DNA of 64,000 bases from Candidatus Dormiibacterota bacterium. Its GTDB lineage: Bacteria > Chloroflexota > Dormibacteria > Aeolococcales > Aeolococcaceae. The stretch lies in NCBI GenBank assembly GCA_003162415.1, contig PMOL01000007.1, positions 1-64,000 on the forward strand. The letters run 5' to 3'. Below the pieces are notes generated by a model that was not told the DNA's origin, ran no database searches, and saw only the letters and a list, made by a program, of their open reading frames with translations. The stretch's first letter is position 1. Each line of letters begins with the position of its first letter. Shown here in pieces: positions 62,061-64,000 of this stretch. Both the position numbers and the translations under genes were made by a program.

Positions 62061-64000
62061 CTAATCGATATCGAAGACGGCGCGATAGCCGTTCATCGCA
62101 TCCGACAGCGGCTTCCACGCGGAGAGCGTGGGGTCGTGGTCGAGCCAGTTGACGGCACCCTGGCGAGAGCGACGCCCCAGCGCCACGTCGAGCAGATCGG
62201 CTGCGAGCATGTCCGGCAGGCCGTGCTGGCGCAGGCCGACCAGCTGCCCGGGACCGCGGAGCTGGAGGTCGCGCTCGGCAAGCTCGAAGCCGCTGTCGGT
62301 CGCGGCCACGGCGGCGAGGCGCTGCGAGCCTTCTTCGTCGATCCCGCCCTCGAAGAGCAGGCAGTACGACTGGTGCTGGGCGCGCCCGACCCGGCCGCGG
62401 AACTGATGCAGCTGCGCGAGCCCGAATCGCTCTGCGCCCTCGATCACCATGACGGTCGCGTTCGGGACATCGACCCCGACCTCGACCACGCTCGTGGCCA
62501 CCAGGATATCGGCGTCGCCGCGCACGAACCGGTCCATGCGCTGGGCCTTCTCGCGCGCCGGCATCCGTCCGTGGAGCAACTCAACGCGCAGATCCGGGAA
62601 GACGCTGGTGCTGAGACGCTGGAATTCGGCCGTCGCGCTGCGCGCTCCGAGCTTGTCGGATTCCTCGATGAGCGGGCAGATGACGAACGCCTGGCGGCCC
62701 TTGCCGACCTCGGCTCGGACGAACTCGTAGGCGGAGTCCCGCTCGTGCGGTGGGACGACGCGAGTCTCCACGGGATGGCGTCCCGGTGGCATCTCGCGCA
62801 GCTCGCTGAGGTCGACGTCCCCGTAGAGCGTGTTCGACAGCGATCGGGGAATCGGCGTGGCGGTCATGGCCAGGTAATTGGGCATTGCACCCGAGGTCTG
62901 CCGAAGCCGCTGTCGCTGGGCGACGCCGAAGCGGTGCTGCTCGTCCACCACGACGAGGCCGAGGTTGACCATGGCGACGTCGTCCTCGATGAGCGCGTGG
63001 GTCCCGACGATCAGCGAGTCGTGGCCGCCCGCGAGCCCGGCGAGGATCTCCCGGCGCGCCGCCGCGGAGGTGCTCCCGACGAGCAGGCGCGGTGGGAGGC
63101 CATGCTCGGCGAGGAGCTTGTCGAGGGTCGCATGGTGCTGACGGGCGAGGATCTCGGTCGGAGCCATGACCGCGGTCTGGAACCCGGCGCGGTGGGTCAT
63201 GAGCGCTGCCAGTGCTGCGACAACAGTCTTGCCGCTGCCGACGTCGCCCTGGAGGAGCCGGTTCATCGGACCCGGCGCGGCGAGATCGGTGAGGATCTCG
63301 TGCCCGGCGACGCGCTGCCCGTCGGTGAGCGTGAACGGCAGGGTCGCGACGAAACTTCGCGCAACCTCGATGTCGTACCGGACGATCACCCCCGGCCCGC
63401 TCATGCGCCGGCGCCGCGCGCGCTCCGCGGCAACCTGGAGGAGGAACAACTCCTCAAATGCGATCCGCTCCCGAGCGCGCGTCGCGGTATCGATGCTGTC
63501 CGGTTTGTGCACCTGATAGAGGGCTTCGGCGATCGGCATCAAGCCCTCGGCCTCGCGAACCGACGGCGGCAGATGATCGGGCACCTGGGTAGTGAGCCCG
63601 AGCAGCGGTTCGATCCGAGTGCGCAGAAATCGAGATGTGATGCCGTCGGTCTCCGGGTACACGGGCGCGAGGGTCCCGACGTGGTGCTGGTCTTGCCCGG
63701 TGCGCTCGAAGACGGGGCTGCGAAACGTCAACCCGGTCCTCGACATCTCGACCTTCCCGCTAACCATCAGCTCCATGCCGGGCTGCAGCTGCTTGATGAG
63801 AAACGGCTGGTTGAACCAGACCGCCGTGGCCACCGCGCCGTCGTCTTCGAGGGTTGCCTCCACGAGCACCATCTTCTTGTAAGGGCTGCGGCGTGAGCTG
63901 ACATTGCGGATACGCACGTGCGCGGTCTGCACGATCCCCACCTGGAGCGCTCGCAGCGAGACCGTGTTTCGCGTGTCCTCATAGCGGCGGGGCAGGTGGA
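62061..64000 (-). CDS. recG: ATP-dependent DNA helicase RecG, 5' end outside
   Basis: At least 646 residues. Reading continues to the window edge (HLPRRYEDTR precedes the wedge/OB domain). Walker A LLQGDVGSGKTVVAALAALM, DEQH box VVDEQHRFGV, motif III ATPIPRSL, motif VI QFRGRVGR. Reverses stalled replication forks. The true start lies beyond 64000. Confidence 0.95.
   Translation of the reverse strand, partial: HLPRRYEDTRNTVSLRALQVGIVQTAHVRIRNVSSRRSPYKKMVLVEATLEDDGAVATAVWFNQPFLIKQLQPGMELMVSGKVEMSRTGLTFRSPVFERTGQDQHHVGTLAPVYPETDGITSRFLRTRIEPLLGLTTQVPDHLPPSVREAEGLMPIAEALYQVHKPDSIDTATRARERIAFEELFLLQVAAERARRRRMSGPGVIVRYDIEVARSFVATLPFTLTDGQRVAGHEILTDLAAPGPMNRLLQGDVGSGKTVVAALAALMTHRAGFQTAVMAPTEILARQHHATLDKLLAEHGLPPRLLVGSTSAAARREILAGLAGGHDSLIVGTHALIEDDVAMVNLGLVVVDEQHRFGVAQRQRLRQTSGAMPNYLAMTATPIPRSLSNTLYGDVDLSELREMPPGRHPVETRVVPPHERDSAYEFVRAEVGKGRQAFVICPLIEESDKLGARSATAEFQRLSTSVFPDLRVELLHGRMPAREKAQRMDRFVRGDADILVATSVVEVGVDVPNATVMVIEGAERFGLAQLHQFRGRVGRAQHQSYCLLFEGGIDEEGSQRLAAVAATDSGFELAERDLQLRGPGQLVGLRQHGLPDMLAADLLDVALGRRSRQGAVNWLDHDPTLSAWKPLSDAMNGYRAVFDID

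Noticed and set aside
61554..63896. 780-codon plus-strand ORF opposite recG
   Set aside because: Antisense shadow of recG and rsmD, with no domain of its own.

Overview
The window is high-GC bacterial chromosome with many GTG and TTG starts. Several promoters have a -10 box only 5-8 nt before the start codon, which fits leaderless mRNAs. The housekeeping order at the right end (recG, rsmD, coaD, coiled-coil gene, rpmF, fabD, fabG, acpP, rnc, smc, ftsY, ylxM, ffh, rpsP, khpA, rimM, trmD, rplS, yraN, comM) together with the GC content suggests a Chloroflexota/Dormibacterota-like or related Terrabacteria lineage. That placement is inference; no rRNA is present.

Region 1 (1-20.04 kb) is an accessory array of about 35 small, mostly unrelated genes. 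Nearly every interval between them carries one copy of a short repeat of about 25 bp, core GGTACATTGGCGG / ATGCTGGCCTGG. I count 33 copies here and 5 more at 30.1-33.15 kb. All 38 point the same way although the genes are split about equally between strands. Where a unit is duplicated (9.3/16.0 kb, 4.3/13.7 kb, 17.8/30.2 kb), homology begins just after one repeat or ends at the next, and one duplicated pair shares an identical 3' repeat while its 5' repeats differ. This is gene-cassette behaviour like that of an integron array, but classical attC core sites (RYYYAAC / GTTRRRY) are not seen and no recombinase lies in the window. Cargo includes GNAT and HAD enzymes, a VOC protein, pentapeptide and kelch-like proteins, WapI-like and Tdi1-like immunity proteins, lipoproteins, many small membrane proteins and several paralogous anchored secreted proteins.

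Region 2 (20.04-30.15 kb) interrupts the array: lipoproteins, a tRNA-like fold, an IS1595-type transposase with its coupled small ORF, a retropepsin-like protease, an ABC transporter pair, a proline iminopeptidase and a free-standing ClpX-type zinc finger. It lacks the first repeat but has a second one (TGACGCACCGTGCGAGGGC). Some of its genes are paralogues of array genes, so it was probably once part of the array.

Region 3 (33.4-42.1 kb) holds unknown genes, a complete type II CBASS operon (TIR-SAVED effector, CD-NTase, E2-E1 Cap2, JAB Cap3), an acyl-ACP thioesterase, and a breakpoint where comM and an arsM-like gene are both truncated.

Region 4 (42.1-64 kb) is the housekeeping block, nearly all on the minus strand with 1-4 nt overlaps. 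Within it are a frameshifted threonine-aldolase-like gene, an ArsR/SRPBCC pair with an operator in its promoter, and a TetR/MFS exporter pair with palindromic operators. S16 has an unusually long and L19 a shorter low-complexity C-terminal tail.
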